The notes: generated by a model not told the origin, from the letters alone. 64,000 nucleotides of DNA from Emticicia sp. C21 (GCF_003418935.1 NZ_QVMT01000001.1:124001-188000); one strand, 5' to 3'. Numbered from the stretch's first letter, positions 19,237 through 29,088 are shown. Made by a program: numbers and translations.

Positions 19237-19571
19237 GACATAGCCCCTCCGAAGGCTACTTTAGGAATACCGGCCCATAAATCATTCCGAATCTGGCGGG
19301 CTTCCTGCAAGGCTTGTTCTCCCGAGGTAGTAACCGTAAACAATCGTTTCCTGCGCCCTCCCCTTTCGGCCAGTGCTTCTCCGAAACGGGATGCTACAAG
19401 TCCCTTTTCTTCCAGCCTTTGCATAGTTCGGTGCACGGCTCCCAGGCTCATAGGGCGCTGCAACCGCTTGGATAATTCTTCAACTACTGCCACGCTATAG
19501 GCATCGTCGTACAGCAGAGCAATAGTCAGTAATACTAATTCTTCAAACTCGCCTAATTGGTCTCCTTTCAT
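19233..19571 (-). CDS. PadR-family transcriptional regulator
   Basis: 112 residues, the same length as the PadR at 13463. Winged helix with GEFEELVLLTIALLYDDAYSV, recognition helix MSLGAVHRTMQRLEEKGLV and wing GGRRKRLFTVTTSG. It overlaps the following permease by 4 bases, so it is co-translated with it. A GTCC-N6-GGAC palindrome lies about 110 bases upstream, as for the first PadR. Each PadR probably controls its own permease; cross-regulation through the shared operator motif is plausible but inferred. Confidence 0.92.
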   Translation of the reverse strand: MKGDQLGEFEELVLLTIALLYDDAYSVAVVEELSKRLQRPMSLGAVHRTMQRLEEKGLVASRFGEALAERGGRRKRLFTVTTSGEQALQEARQIRNDLWAGIPKVAFGGAMS

Positions 19572-19679
19572 AATTCTGATGGGTCTAATTTATATCCTCC
19601 ACATTTGTATAGCAAATACTATTCCATGTGCCAAAACTGCTTATTCTGGTTAAATTCGGGCTATTTAGTAGAGTTCATT

Positions 19680-19715
19680 GTCCGAAATCGGACGGTTGGA
19701 TGTACGTTGGTGGAC
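19680..19715. promoter_or_regulatory. GTCC-N6-GGAC palindrome pair before second padR
   Basis: GTCCGAAATCGGAC (19680-19693) is a 14-bp palindrome of the same GTCC-N6-GGAC form as the two at 13309. A degenerate second site, GTACGTTGGTGGAC (19702-19715), follows 22 bp later. Arrangement and distance to the padR start match the first pair. Confidence 0.55.
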
Positions 19716-19780
19716 GATGAAGATGTATAACGATTTTAAAAATCGTTAGTAAGAAGATTGAATTTAAACTGTAGATAAGT

Positions 19781-22700
19781 TTATTCTTTTACGATTTTTA
19801 GCACATAAGCCTTACTCCCATCAAGCAACTGAATAAGATAAATTCCTTGTGGCAAGGATTTCATATTAATTCCTTCCTGAGATGATAGATTGCCCTGCAT
19901 TAGCAAGTGTCCTCTGGTATTGATTAGTTTATAGGGCAAAGATTTATCGGTATTGATGTATAGCTGGTCTTGTGCGGGATTGGGGTAGATAACAGGTTCC
20001 TCTACAACAGGTTCGTTGGCTAATGGAGCTTGTGGCTCTATAGCTATCGCCTTTGGTTTCGACATCTTCCAGACTTGCCAGCCGTGAGTATAGGTGAAAC
20101 CGTAGAGATATATCTGGCTTCTGAATTCAAATAGCGCTTTAGCCTCAATCCCTTCATTCCCTTTTACTATTTCAGGATATGCCACTAGTGAATCTATTCC
20201 TAATTGATATAGTTCATACCCCTTTTCTGGTGTTTTGAAGGTAGCAAATATTTGATCGTTGGCGTGAAAAAGATGGCTCGGGGAAATTTGCGACAAAGGA
20301 TATGCTTTTATAAACCGGATTCCATTAAAGTGCCAGTACCACATGCTGTTTTCAGTATCTGCTGAGACTAATCCTGTAGCAGCTTTAGCAGGAATCCATT
20401 GTAGTTGTCCGTCAAAATAATTCAATTGTTTTTCGCCAAGCGTCCAATATGCCCATTTACCTATTGAATTATTTTCGTATATAGAGGTTAGGAAATATCC
20501 ACTTTCGCGCATGATTGAACTCCTGATAAAATCAGCATCATATGATTGGTTCTTAATTATTACTGAAGTTTTATCAGAATCAAAATTATAATATACAACG
20601 TCTTTCTGCCCGAGAAATAAAATACCATTACCAAAAGCCAACATACCTTGTGAGACCTTAAAACCAATTTTAAAAACCTGCAAACGACTTCCTTTGATAA
20701 ATAAAGCCTGGTTATTGTTTAATAATACCAATGTATTTTTGATATAAAGCGTAGCTTCATAAAATCCTATATGTTTATCTATCTCAAGTTTACCGGATAC
20801 CATATCTAAAACAGAAAAAACGAATAAATCATTTGCCCTTTGGTTGAATATCAGCTTGTCTTCAACGATGGTATAATAATACATATTCTGATTCAAAAAT
20901 TTCAGAGGTCTGGCGTTAGCATCAACTGTAAATAAGCCAAATTTATCTATACCGGTACCAATAGTTTTTGAATAAAAAATACGGTTTTTATATACATTTA
21001 AATCTCTAATATTTCTGTCTATTAGTCTTGCTTCTATTCCTTCGACCTTATATAATTCTTTAATCCAGTTGTTTTTTTTATATACAGTGGCATATACATA
21101 GGTTTCGGTTTTAGTCTGGTAAATTTCCATGCTATTAGATACAGGGAAGTCAATAAGTCTGGCATTTCCATTATCAATCACCAGTAACTTTAGCTCATTG
21201 TGGGTGTTTCTCAGCTCGAATACAACGGATTTCTCATTAACTCTGGTTAGCCAGGGATTAACATTCAGCACTTCAGTAGATTTATATATTTTTTGTGTAC
21301 CTGCTTCCGTTCCATCAGACTCATAAAATACCTTCTGGTTTTGCGGTGAGTTCAGGTAAAAATAAAATTTACCATTGGCCCCCATAGCCCAGTTATTTAT
21401 ATAATTAGCATATCCGGAATCACTCAATATCATTGTTGCCTCATTCTTTTCACCTTTACTCGCCCAGATTTCCCTTTTCCCGGTTAAAGGACTGGTTAAA
21501 AGGTATATTATTTTATCACCCAATATTCTATAGCTAAAGTCAGTCGGGTATGTTGGGTCAAATATCTTTCTGGTGGGAAATAAAGATGTTTTAAGCCCAT
21601 TGGTAACCGTATAAATATTGTCTTTTATATACAGTGTGTTGTGGTTAATTGAAATCAGGGTATCTTTTAACTGCGGATTCTCGTATGGATAATCTTTTAG
21701 ATTTGTTACGGTGTCTTTTGAAAAACTGTAAGTAATTTTTCTGTTTATATTATTATCGATAGTAAAAACACTCGTATCAGTTTTACAGCTGTTGATTGTT
21801 ACAGGGCTATCCAAAAGGTATGCGACCAGATTTTTACTGCGTTTCATATATCCGCTTTTCAGATTGTACACATGGAGATTAAAAGAGAGATTGCTGATAG
21901 TGCTGGCTGCTGAGTTAAAAACAAGTTCATCACCGATAATGCGGAAATTCCGATACAGTATGAAAGGGCTGTAATCTTCAGGCTTTTTATTTAATTGACT
22001 TTCAATAGGCACTGTCCATTTTTTCTTAAGCGTATGATTGTTCTGTAAGGCAAATATTTCGAGTTTTTCTGACTGTTTGAGAAAATATACCTGCCCTAGC
22101 GTATCACGAACTACCATTGGTAATTCAGAATTGTCACCCCAGTCAATGAAAGGCAAAGTCTCGTTACTATTACTGGGCTTAACTATTAGTTTTCTTCCAT
22201 TACCTGTAAAGAAAAAATAGAAGTCGTAGCCATCTATAGCGTAGTATCTGAAAGTACCAATAAACATTTTACTATTATTGGCAACCAATAGATTTTTTGT
22301 AAGTTGGCCATACTTATTCAGTTTGTACAACTCAATGTTTCCGCTCTGATAATCGGTACGGGTATAATGCAAAGTGGAATCAATAATTTGAAAATCTAAT
22401 ACATTATCTGCCAGATGGGTGATGGTATTATCGGCATTCAGCCATATTAAATTAGCATACAGCGGCTTACCGGGGTAATAAGGGGAATAACTCCCTTTAT
22501 TGGTAAAATAGAGCAGTAACTTACCATTGAAGTTATGATAAGAGTAGAGGGAATCTGGTCGTGATAATACCTTTTCCAGAAAATCGCCTTTCGTGCGGTA
22601 GAGATATGAACCAGAATATTTTAAATATAAATAGCCATACGCTTTAGCTGTATACGGATATGCCTCTACGGCATTGTCTTCCTCATCTTTGAGCAAATGT

Positions 22701-22909
22701 GTATTTTCAGGTTTACCGTCGGTTATCCATAATTTATGCCCATCAATTTCTGGTCGGTTTATTGTAAAAACCAGTTTTCCATTAATTGTGTCTACTTTTT
22801 GAGCTTTATTCGGAGTTTCAAAACCTCTGTTCTCAAATTTGGATACCTGCTGTTGTGCCACAGCCGTATATCCCAATAACCAGCAAGCAAAAGTCAACAG
22901 TCTTTTCAT
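19781..22909 (-). CDS. secreted propeller-like protein with T9SS type A sorting domain
   Basis: 1042 residues. The signal peptide MKRLLTFACWLLGYTAVAQQ is followed by a long beta-rich region with weak DGT-type repeats (LWITDGKPENTHLLKDE near residue 55, FYESDGTEAGTQKIYKS near 530), related to the ELWxxDGT repeats of the 2192-residue protein. The last about 70 residues are a type IX secretion sorting domain: PVIYPNPAQDQLYIN, YKLINTRGHLLMQG and LPQGIYLIQLLDG...VLKIVKE. The protein should cross the outer membrane through the T9SS and be surface-attached or released. Function beyond that is unknown. The gene stands between the PadR/permease pair and the divergent GH43 gene. Confidence 0.88.
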   Translation of the reverse strand: MKRLLTFACWLLGYTAVAQQQVSKFENRGFETPNKAQKVDTINGKLVFTINRPEIDGHKLWITDGKPENTHLLKDEEDNAVEAYPYTAKAYGYLYLKYSGSYLYRTKGDFLEKVLSRPDSLYSYHNFNGKLLLYFTNKGSYSPYYPGKPLYANLIWLNADNTITHLADNVLDFQIIDSTLHYTRTDYQSGNIELYKLNKYGQLTKNLLVANNSKMFIGTFRYYAIDGYDFYFFFTGNGRKLIVKPSNSNETLPFIDWGDNSELPMVVRDTLGQVYFLKQSEKLEIFALQNNHTLKKKWTVPIESQLNKKPEDYSPFILYRNFRIIGDELVFNSAASTISNLSFNLHVYNLKSGYMKRSKNLVAYLLDSPVTINSCKTDTSVFTIDNNINRKITYSFSKDTVTNLKDYPYENPQLKDTLISINHNTLYIKDNIYTVTNGLKTSLFPTRKIFDPTYPTDFSYRILGDKIIYLLTSPLTGKREIWASKGEKNEATMILSDSGYANYINNWAMGANGKFYFYLNSPQNQKVFYESDGTEAGTQKIYKSTEVLNVNPWLTRVNEKSVVFELRNTHNELKLLVIDNGNARLIDFPVSNSMEIYQTKTETYVYATVYKKNNWIKELYKVEGIEARLIDRNIRDLNVYKNRIFYSKTIGTGIDKFGLFTVDANARPLKFLNQNMYYYTIVEDKLIFNQRANDLFVFSVLDMVSGKLEIDKHIGFYEATLYIKNTLVLLNNNQALFIKGSRLQVFKIGFKVSQGMLAFGNGILFLGQKDVVYYNFDSDKTSVIIKNQSYDADFIRSSIMRESGYFLTSIYENNSIGKWAYWTLGEKQLNYFDGQLQWIPAKAATGLVSADTENSMWYWHFNGIRFIKAYPLSQISPSHLFHANDQIFATFKTPEKGYELYQLGIDSLVAYPEIVKGNEGIEAKALFEFRSQIYLYGFTYTHGWQVWKMSKPKAIAIEPQAPLANEPVVEEPVIYPNPAQDQLYINTDKSLPYKLINTRGHLLMQGNLSSQEGINMKSLPQGIYLIQLLDGSKAYVLKIVKE

Positions 22910-23049
22910 GGTTTAATTTTATTTATTGGCATGACTTCAAGATGGCCTGATTGGTTGTATTTGTAGTTCGATTTTTCAAATATTGACCTCCGGGTTTATT
23001 ATATCAAAATAATTCCTTTTCTTCGTCATACTATTTAACCTGAATACGA

Positions 23050-24615
23050 ATGAAATTAATTAAGCTCCTTTGTCTATTTACTCTCTTGAGTGCCGGAACC
23101 TCATGGGCTCAAAAATTTAGTCCTCGCCCTGTTAATACTTATAGAAACCCTGTCATTGCAGGAGATTTTGCCGACCCATCGGTAATTCGCGTAGGTGATA
23201 CCTATTATGCTGCCGGAACATCGTCAGAATGGGGGCCTGCTTATCCGATTTACTCATCAAAAAACCTGGTTGACTGGGAATATGTGGGTCCTGTATTCGC
23301 TGAATTACCCGAATGGACTATGGGAAGTTTCTGGGCTCCGGAGTTATTCTACCGTAATGGTACTTACTATTGCTATTATACTGCACGCAGAAAATCGGAC
23401 AAGCATTCTTATATCGGTGTAGCCACTACCAAAGATCTGAAAAAAGGTTTTACAGACCATGGCGTAATTATTGAATGGACAAGCGAGGCCATTGATGCCT
23501 TTGTGATAGAAGATAAAGGAAAATTGTATATTACCTGGAAAGCCTACGGACTTGATAAAGGTAAAACCATAGAGTTATTGGGTGCGGAGCTATCGGCCGA
23601 TGGATTAAAGGTTATAAGCAAAGAGTTTAATCTCATTACGGCTAACAAAGAAGATTGGGAAGCAGGCGGTGCAGAAGGACAAGCCATTTTTAAAAGAGGC
23701 AATTACTGGTATATGCTCTATTCGGGTAATTCATGTTGTGGAAGCAGATGCAACTATATGGTAGGCGTGGCTAGAGCCGAAAAGATACAAGGCCCTTGGG
23801 TAAAGTATTCGGGCAATCCGATATTGGTGGGCGATGATGTCTGGAAATGTCCGGGACATGGTACGGTTGTTACGACGCCTGATAATCGTTATTTCTTTTT
23901 GCATCATGCCTATAGTGGCACCGATTTTACTTTTGTGGGCAGACAGGCCGTATTGAGCGAACTCGTATGGGATGAAGCCACCAAATGGCCTGTTTTCAGA
24001 TATGGTAAAACTACTCCACAGCAAGCCGAATCTCCGTCTGGTACCAGTACCCCTTATAACTCTAGCTTTGCAGTCAATTTTGCTCAACCTATGCCAAATT
24101 TACGCTGGATACATGATGTACATTACTCTAAACCAATTTATACGGTACAGAACGGCGCATTGCAGATTGAGAATACCAACCTGACTGAAACAGGGAATTT
24201 TATAGGTTTCAATATCAAAAAAGGTAGTTATACTTTTTCGGCAGAGGTAAGCCCGAAAGAAGACATTATGCAGAATATTGTTGTTTATGGTGATGCTAAA
24301 AATGCCATTGGTTATGGTGTGCGAGGGTCTAGAGTAGAATTATGGCGCATAAAAGATGGTGCGCATGAAGTGGTAAAAACACAGGAGATTCAGGCAAATA
24401 AGGATGTTAAGCTAAAGTTACAAAGCTATAATGGCCGTTTCTATGAGTTCAGCTATGAACAGAAAGGAGAAAAGGCTGATGCGGCCAATAAAGTTGCCCA
24501 ACTGGATAATTTATGGCTGCCCCGTTGGGACAGAGCGGCCAGAGTGGGATTGAATGTATCGGGTAAGGCGGCTGGAAAAAGTGAGATAAAGGCTGTGGAG
24601 ATGAAGTATGAGTAA
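23050..24615 (+). CDS. secreted glycoside hydrolase family 43 enzyme
   Basis: 521 residues with signal peptide MKLIKLLCLFTLLSAGTSWAQ. The five-bladed GH43 propeller begins YRNPVIAGDFADPSVIRVGDTYY. The likely catalytic base is D42 in FADPSV, the pKa-modulating Asp is D149 in AIDAFV, and the likely acid is E209 in GAEGQAIFKR, which matches GH43 architecture. A C-terminal concanavalin-like beta-sandwich (about residues 340-520) resembles the accessory domain seen in many GH43 proteins. Expected role is hydrolysis of arabinose- or xylose-containing glycans in the periplasm or outside; exact linkage unknown. A decayed copy of its 3' end lies at 26799, showing that it was at the edge of a tandem duplication. 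Confidence 0.88.
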   Translation: MKLIKLLCLFTLLSAGTSWAQKFSPRPVNTYRNPVIAGDFADPSVIRVGDTYYAAGTSSEWGPAYPIYSSKNLVDWEYVGPVFAELPEWTMGSFWAPELFYRNGTYYCYYTARRKSDKHSYIGVATTKDLKKGFTDHGVIIEWTSEAIDAFVIEDKGKLYITWKAYGLDKGKTIELLGAELSADGLKVISKEFNLITANKEDWEAGGAEGQAIFKRGNYWYMLYSGNSCCGSRCNYMVGVARAEKIQGPWVKYSGNPILVGDDVWKCPGHGTVVTTPDNRYFFLHHAYSGTDFTFVGRQAVLSELVWDEATKWPVFRYGKTTPQQAESPSGTSTPYNSSFAVNFAQPMPNLRWIHDVHYSKPIYTVQNGALQIENTNLTETGNFIGFNIKKGSYTFSAEVSPKEDIMQNIVVYGDAKNAIGYGVRGSRVELWRIKDGAHEVVKTQEIQANKDVKLKLQSYNGRFYEFSYEQKGEKADAANKVAQLDNLWLPRWDRAARVGLNVSGKAAGKSEIKAVEMKYE

Positions 24616-24629
24616 TAGTATATATAAAA

Positions 24630-24744
24630 TTGTGAAACATTGCCGCAATGGAATTGTGTTATTTGTGTACATAGTGGCAGTAAAATCTTAGTCGCAATGT
24701 GCACAGTTTAGATACAATTCCATGGCGGCAATATTTCATAATGA
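24630..24744. repeat. long intergenic palindrome (copy 1 of 3)
   Basis: Arms of about 28 bases: GAAACATTGCCGCAATGGAA at 24634 pairs with TTCCATGGCGGCAATATTTC near 24718-24737. The interior contains further GTGGCAG / TCGCAATG partial repeats. It lies between convergent genes (GH43 and SBBP), so it may act as a bidirectional terminator. Related palindromes occur at 26919 and 29959. Confidence 0.65.
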
Positions 24745-24791
24745 AAAAACGTTTTCCTTTCTACTTGTTCCTTTAACCGTTCTCCAACAAT

Positions 24792-26363
24792 TTAAGGATC
24801 AATTCTGACTGCAAAAATATCACGGAAGCCTTTGGAAGCTCTGGATAAATTGCCAATCTTTATAATGCCATCCTGATAAATGCCTCCTACATGAATACCA
24901 TTATTGGGGTCAAGTGTGATAACACTCCCGGTATTATAACCTTCACCTCTTATGTCAGTTACCCATTGCAGGTCTAAATTCTTATTATATTTGGCAATAA
25001 AAGTTTTGCTAAAATTTTCGTGTATAATAAATCTTTTATCGCCTAAGTCCCCATAGCGATAGCCTGTTATATATATATTGCCGTCATTATCTACAGCTAC
25101 AGCATTAGGGCCAACCTTGCTTTTCACATAGTAAAAATTTTGTAAATAACCAGTACTATCATATTTCACTATGGTTAACATATCATCAAACTCCGAATTG
25201 GTGTAGGAAAGCAAACCAACTTTGATTGTATACTTGAAAGTACCTACTATATAAACATTACCTGAGGCATCTGTTCCTATGCCTTTGCTGTAACACCTTC
25301 CATCATTTCCGGGATTTTCATTCAGTGCCTGTACCCAGAGCCATTCGCCCGTCGCGGGGTTACATTTAGCCGTAATTGTATTATTGTTAAGAGTATATTC
25401 GCCCTGATTTGAAATATGTTTAACAATTGTGCCGAAAGTAACTGTTAGCCCGCCGTAACCGGTAACATATACACCGTTGTTATCCACGGCCAGTCCAGTT
25501 AACACCTCATATTCAGAACCACCACCGGAATTTGCCCACAAAAAATTACCATCATTTGTATGTTTGGCTAAAAAAAAATCAGCCCTGCCTCTGGAAGTCA
25601 GTTTAGTACTACCGTAATCTAACTCTCCGGAGAAACCACCAGCAATGAATACATTCCCTGCATTATCTAATTTGATCTTATCCCCATAAATACTTGGATG
25701 TTTTGCCAGCATTTTGGCCCAAAGCAATACGCCATCTTTATTATACTTGGCTAAAAACAGGCCAGGGTCAGGTAAGGACTGGAGCATACTAAAATACATA
25801 GACCCAAATGAAGTGCCACATACATATATATTACCCTGATTATCTACTGTTATGCTGCCCCCCCCATCAGTACCCGGACCTCCTATTCCCTGAGCCCATT
25901 GCACTTCGCCATTCCTATCATACTTAGCGATATAGATATCGGTTCCTCCTCTAGAAAGTAGTTGAACGGGCCCGAAATTTATACTACTTTCAAAACCTCC
26001 TATCATATAAGTAAAATTTTTATCGGCAGCTATACCTTTGATATAGTCTTCGCCTGCTTCTCCTGTGGCCATTATCGGTACTGTTTTACCAGGCTCATTT
26101 TCGGGGTTTGTGCGTTTCCATTTGCCATCAAAAACCCGTAGGCAATCGTAGGTGGTATCATACACCTGATCACCTTTTTGTGGCGATTGTATAGCCAACA
26201 TAGCTTCGTAGCTAAGCCGTTGGTAACCACCTGCCATAGCTGGGGTAATGCCATTAGGGGTGATGGTTACATTCTGGCCGTATGCCTGTGTGAAGAGAAT
26301 GCTGGCAAAACAAAGGCAAAGCAGTTTTCTGATACATGCAGAAACATACTTGCCTTTATCCAT
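24792..26363 (-). CDS. secreted SBBP beta-propeller repeat protein, paralogue A
   Basis: About 523 residues from the chosen ATG (MDKGKYVSACIRKLLCLCFASILFTQAYGQ signal peptide); an ATG 14 codons earlier would add MRPEFLFLSTQLSP. After cleavage comes a conserved module: NVTITPNGITPA...YQRLSYEAMLAI...GDQVYDTTYDCLRVFDGKWK. SBBP repeats of about 50 residues then extend to the end, with motifs such as DNQGNIYVCGT, FLAKYNKDGVLLWAK and DNAGNVFIAG. The protein ends on a propeller strand (DIFAVRIDP) without a T9SS tail. Function unknown; probably an extracytoplasmic propeller. Its tandem copy is at 27031 and three more relatives are at 48940-53987. Confidence 0.85.
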   Translation of the reverse strand: MDKGKYVSACIRKLLCLCFASILFTQAYGQNVTITPNGITPAMAGGYQRLSYEAMLAIQSPQKGDQVYDTTYDCLRVFDGKWKRTNPENEPGKTVPIMATGEAGEDYIKGIAADKNFTYMIGGFESSINFGPVQLLSRGGTDIYIAKYDRNGEVQWAQGIGGPGTDGGGSITVDNQGNIYVCGTSFGSMYFSMLQSLPDPGLFLAKYNKDGVLLWAKMLAKHPSIYGDKIKLDNAGNVFIAGGFSGELDYGSTKLTSRGRADFFLAKHTNDGNFLWANSGGGSEYEVLTGLAVDNNGVYVTGYGGLTVTFGTIVKHISNQGEYTLNNNTITAKCNPATGEWLWVQALNENPGNDGRCYSKGIGTDASGNVYIVGTFKYTIKVGLLSYTNSEFDDMLTIVKYDSTGYLQNFYYVKSKVGPNAVAVDNDGNIYITGYRYGDLGDKRFIIHENFSKTFIAKYNKNLDLQWVTDIRGEGYNTGSVITLDPNNGIHVGGIYQDGIIKIGNLSRASKGFRDIFAVRIDP

Positions 26364-26667
26364 CGGAGACAATTGAGTGGATAGGAATAGAAATTCAGGT
26401 CGCATAGACTTACTAAGGTTTTAATATTTTACTGACAACACTGCGTTGTGTTATCGGGCAGTAAAACTGGCAGAATACCCCTGAAACACCAAAAAAAGGG
26501 GTTGGACAAAAATGGGACATTTGGAAGATTGTCGATTTTCGATTGCGGATTGTCGAATGAAGACACATACTTGACTGATTTTAGTCAATCACAGCACCAT
26601 TTAACTTCCTTTTCTAAATTCGACAATCTGCGCTGTGCGATGGATCGTTGACACTTGACAATACAAA

Positions 26668-26772
26668 TCACTTGCCTAATAATTTTCTTTTTACCACAAT
26701 CTCAATCACCTGCTCGCGCATGTTGCGGCTGATGGAGATGAGGTGGTTTTGAATGATGATGTCGTTGTTTTG
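26668..26772 (-). pseudogene. 3'-end fragment of a LytTR response-regulator gene
   Basis: The complement reads QNNDIIIQNHLISISRNM, then REQVIEIVVKRKLLGK and a stop. This matches the C-terminus of the LytTR regulator at 30067 (NNDITIQTHLIPISRTMREQ, then VIEIVVKRKLLSR). Only the last about 35 codons are present, with no promoter or start. It lies between the two copies of the tandem duplication, so the ancestral segment probably extended into the lytR-like gene. Confidence 0.8.
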
Positions 26773-26798
26773 ACAGTGCAAATAAAGTTAATCAATTA

Positions 26799-26908
26799 GA
26801 AAACTTATGGCTTCCCGCTGCGAAAGAGGAGTAAGAGTCGGGTTGAAAGTATCCGGTAAAACCTCAGGCAAAGGGAAGATTAATGCTGTGAAGATGAAAT
26901 ATGAGTAA
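26799..26908 (+). pseudogene. 3'-end fragment of the GH43 gene
   Basis: Reads LWLP, then after a frame break RVGLKVSGKTSGKGKINAVK followed by MKYE and TAA at 26906-26908. The intact GH43 ends RVGLNVSGKAAGKSEIKAVE then MKYE. It contains a stop in the first frame and is not a functional gene. It marks the left end of duplication copy 2. Confidence 0.85.
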
Positions 26909-26918
26909 GATAAATAAA

Positions 26919-26981
26919 ATTATGAAACATTGCCACTATGTACTCAAAGTACACAATTCCATTGCGGCAATGTTTCATAAT
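26919..26981. repeat. intergenic palindrome (copy 2 of 3)
   Basis: Perfect 16-bp arms ATTATGAAACATTGCC / GGCAATGTTTCATAAT around a 31-base interior. It corresponds to the palindrome at 24630 with part of the interior deleted, and again precedes the 3' end of an SBBP gene. Confidence 0.7.
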
Positions 26982-27030
26982 GAAAAAACGTTTTCCTTTC
27001 TACTTGTTCCTTTAACCGTTCTCCAACAAT

Positions 27031-28602
27031 TTAAGGATCAATTCTGACTGCAAAAATATCAAAGAAGCCTTTGGAAGCTCTGGATAAATTGTCAATCTTT
27101 ATACTGCCATCCTGATAAATGCCCCCTACATGAATACCATTATTGGGGTCAAGTGCAATAACACTTCCGGTATTATAACCTTGACCTCTTATTTCAGTTA
27201 CCCATTGCAGGTTTGAATTCTTATTATATTTGGCAATAAAGGTTTTGCTAAAATTATCGTAAGCAATAAATGTTTTATCGCCTAAAACTCCATCCGGGCT
27301 ACGAGAACCTATAATATAAATATTGCCGTCATTATCTACAGTTGCAGCACTAGGGTAAACCTTGCTATTGACATAGTAAAAATTTTGTAAATAACCGGTA
27401 CTATCATATTTCAATATGGTTAATATACGATAAAAATTCTGACTGGTGTAGGTAAACAAACCAACTTTGATTGTACCAGTAAAAGTACCTACCGAATAAA
27501 CATTACCAGAGGTATCCGTCCCTACGCCACAGAGATAAATGCTTGTGTCAGTGTTGGGATCTTCATTAAGGCCCTGTACCCATCGCCATTCTCCATTAGT
27601 AGGGTTAAACTTAACCGTAATTCCGTTAAGGTCTGAAGAAGAGCTTTTAGTCAGATTTTTAACGATTGCGCCAAACGTAACTATACCATAACCAAAGCCA
27701 GTAAGATATGCTCCGTTGTTATCAACAGTGAACCCATAGAGGCGTTCGTTACCGGGTCCGCCACCGGAATTTGCCCACAAAAAATTACCATCATTTGTGT
27801 GTTTGGCAATAAAAATATCTTCATTGCCTCTGGAAGTCAGTTTAGTATTACCGAAATCTAAATCTCCGTAGAAAGTACCAGCAATAAATACATTCCCTGC
27901 ATTATCTAATTTAATCTTAGGCGATATATTATATGGATTTTTTGCCAGCATTTTGGCCCAAAGCAATACGCCATCTTTATTATACTTGGCTAAAAACAGG
28001 CCAAGGTCAGGTAAGGACTGGAGCATACTAAAATACATAGACCCAGATGAAGTGCCACATACATATATATTACCCTGATTATCTATTGCAATATTGCTAC
28101 TCCCTTCAGAATTTGGACCTCCTATTCCCTGTGCCCATTGCACTTCGCCATTCCTATCATACTTAGCGATATAGATATCGGTTCCTCCTCTAGAAAGTAG
28201 TTGAACGGGCCCGAAATTTATACTATTTTCAAAACCTCCTATCATATAAGTAAAATTTTTATCGGCAGCTATGCCTCTGATATAGTCTTCGCCTGCTTCT
28301 CCTGCGGCCATTATCGGTACTGTTTTACCAGGCTCATTTTCGGGGTTTGTGCGTTTCCATTTGCCATCAAAAACCCGTAGGCAATCGTAGGTGGTATCAT
28401 AGACCAGATCACCTTTTTGTGGCGATTGTATAGCCAACATAGCTTCGTAGCTAAGCCGTTGGTAACCGCCTGCCATAGCCGGGGTAATGCCATTAGGGGT
28501 GATGGTTACATTCTGGCCATTTACCTGTGTGAAGAGAATGCTGGCAAAACAAAGGCAAAGCAGTTTTCTGATACATGCAGAATCAGACTTGCCTTTAGCC
28601 AT
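27031..28602 (-). CDS. secreted SBBP beta-propeller repeat protein, paralogue B
   Basis: About 523 residues from the ATG giving MAKGKSDSACIRKLLCLCFA as signal peptide; the longer alternative adds 14 codons. It aligns along its whole length with paralogue A, nearly identical in the first 180 residues and the last 60, with clustered differences in the central blades (for example around VDNNGAYLTGFGYG). The conserved N-terminal module and SBBP repeats are as in A. Divergence concentrated in the middle suggests relaxed or diversifying selection, or gene conversion at the ends. Function unknown. Confidence 0.85.
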   Translation of the reverse strand: MAKGKSDSACIRKLLCLCFASILFTQVNGQNVTITPNGITPAMAGGYQRLSYEAMLAIQSPQKGDLVYDTTYDCLRVFDGKWKRTNPENEPGKTVPIMAAGEAGEDYIRGIAADKNFTYMIGGFENSINFGPVQLLSRGGTDIYIAKYDRNGEVQWAQGIGGPNSEGSSNIAIDNQGNIYVCGTSSGSMYFSMLQSLPDLGLFLAKYNKDGVLLWAKMLAKNPYNISPKIKLDNAGNVFIAGTFYGDLDFGNTKLTSRGNEDIFIAKHTNDGNFLWANSGGGPGNERLYGFTVDNNGAYLTGFGYGIVTFGAIVKNLTKSSSSDLNGITVKFNPTNGEWRWVQGLNEDPNTDTSIYLCGVGTDTSGNVYSVGTFTGTIKVGLFTYTSQNFYRILTILKYDSTGYLQNFYYVNSKVYPSAATVDNDGNIYIIGSRSPDGVLGDKTFIAYDNFSKTFIAKYNKNSNLQWVTEIRGQGYNTGSVIALDPNNGIHVGGIYQDGSIKIDNLSRASKGFFDIFAVRIDP

Positions 28603-29088
28603 AGAGGGTAATTGAGTGGATAGGAATAGAAATTCAGGTCGCATAGACTTACTAAGGTTTTAATATTTTACTGACAACACTGCGTTGTGTTATCGGGCAG
28701 TAAAACTGGCAGAATACCCGTGAAACACCAAAAAAAGGGGTTGGACAAAAATGGGACATTTGGAAGATTGTCGATTTTCGGTTGCGGATTGTCGAATGAA
28801 GACACATACTTGACTGATTTTAGTCAATCACAGCACCATTTAACGTCCTTTTCTAAATTCGACAATCTGCGATGTGCGATGGATGCCTGTATATTCAAGA
28901 ATTAAAATTTATATAGCTGATGGTATGTTTTGAGTTCTTATCTGCTATTGAATCATTTTTCAAATCTCCGCTTATCAATTCATGTTCGCCGACTTTAGTG
29001 CCTTTTCTGCCAGAATTACATTGCAGGAAAAATACCGACTATTTAAGAAGTAGCTTTGGTTCATTATCCATCATAATTCTATTAAGTA

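Larger units (their letters stand above)
24507..26648. repeat. tandem duplication, copy 1
   Basis: This segment runs from the last about 110 bases of the GH43 gene, through an intergenic palindrome and an SBBP gene, to the shared upstream region ending GCGCTGTGCGATGGAT. It is repeated at 26799-28884 in the same order and orientation. Similarity is obvious over most of the length, with local divergence inside the SBBP coding region and a deletion within the palindrome. Boundaries are judged by eye to within about 10 bases. Confidence 0.8.
26799..28884. repeat. tandem duplication, copy 2
   Basis: Second copy of the segment described at 24507-26648: GH43 3' remnant, shortened palindrome, SBBP gene and its upstream region ending GATGTGCGATGGAT. 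Both copies share an internal inverted repeat upstream of the SBBP gene (GATTGTCGAAT / ATTCGACAATC, about 60 bases apart). Confidence 0.8.
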
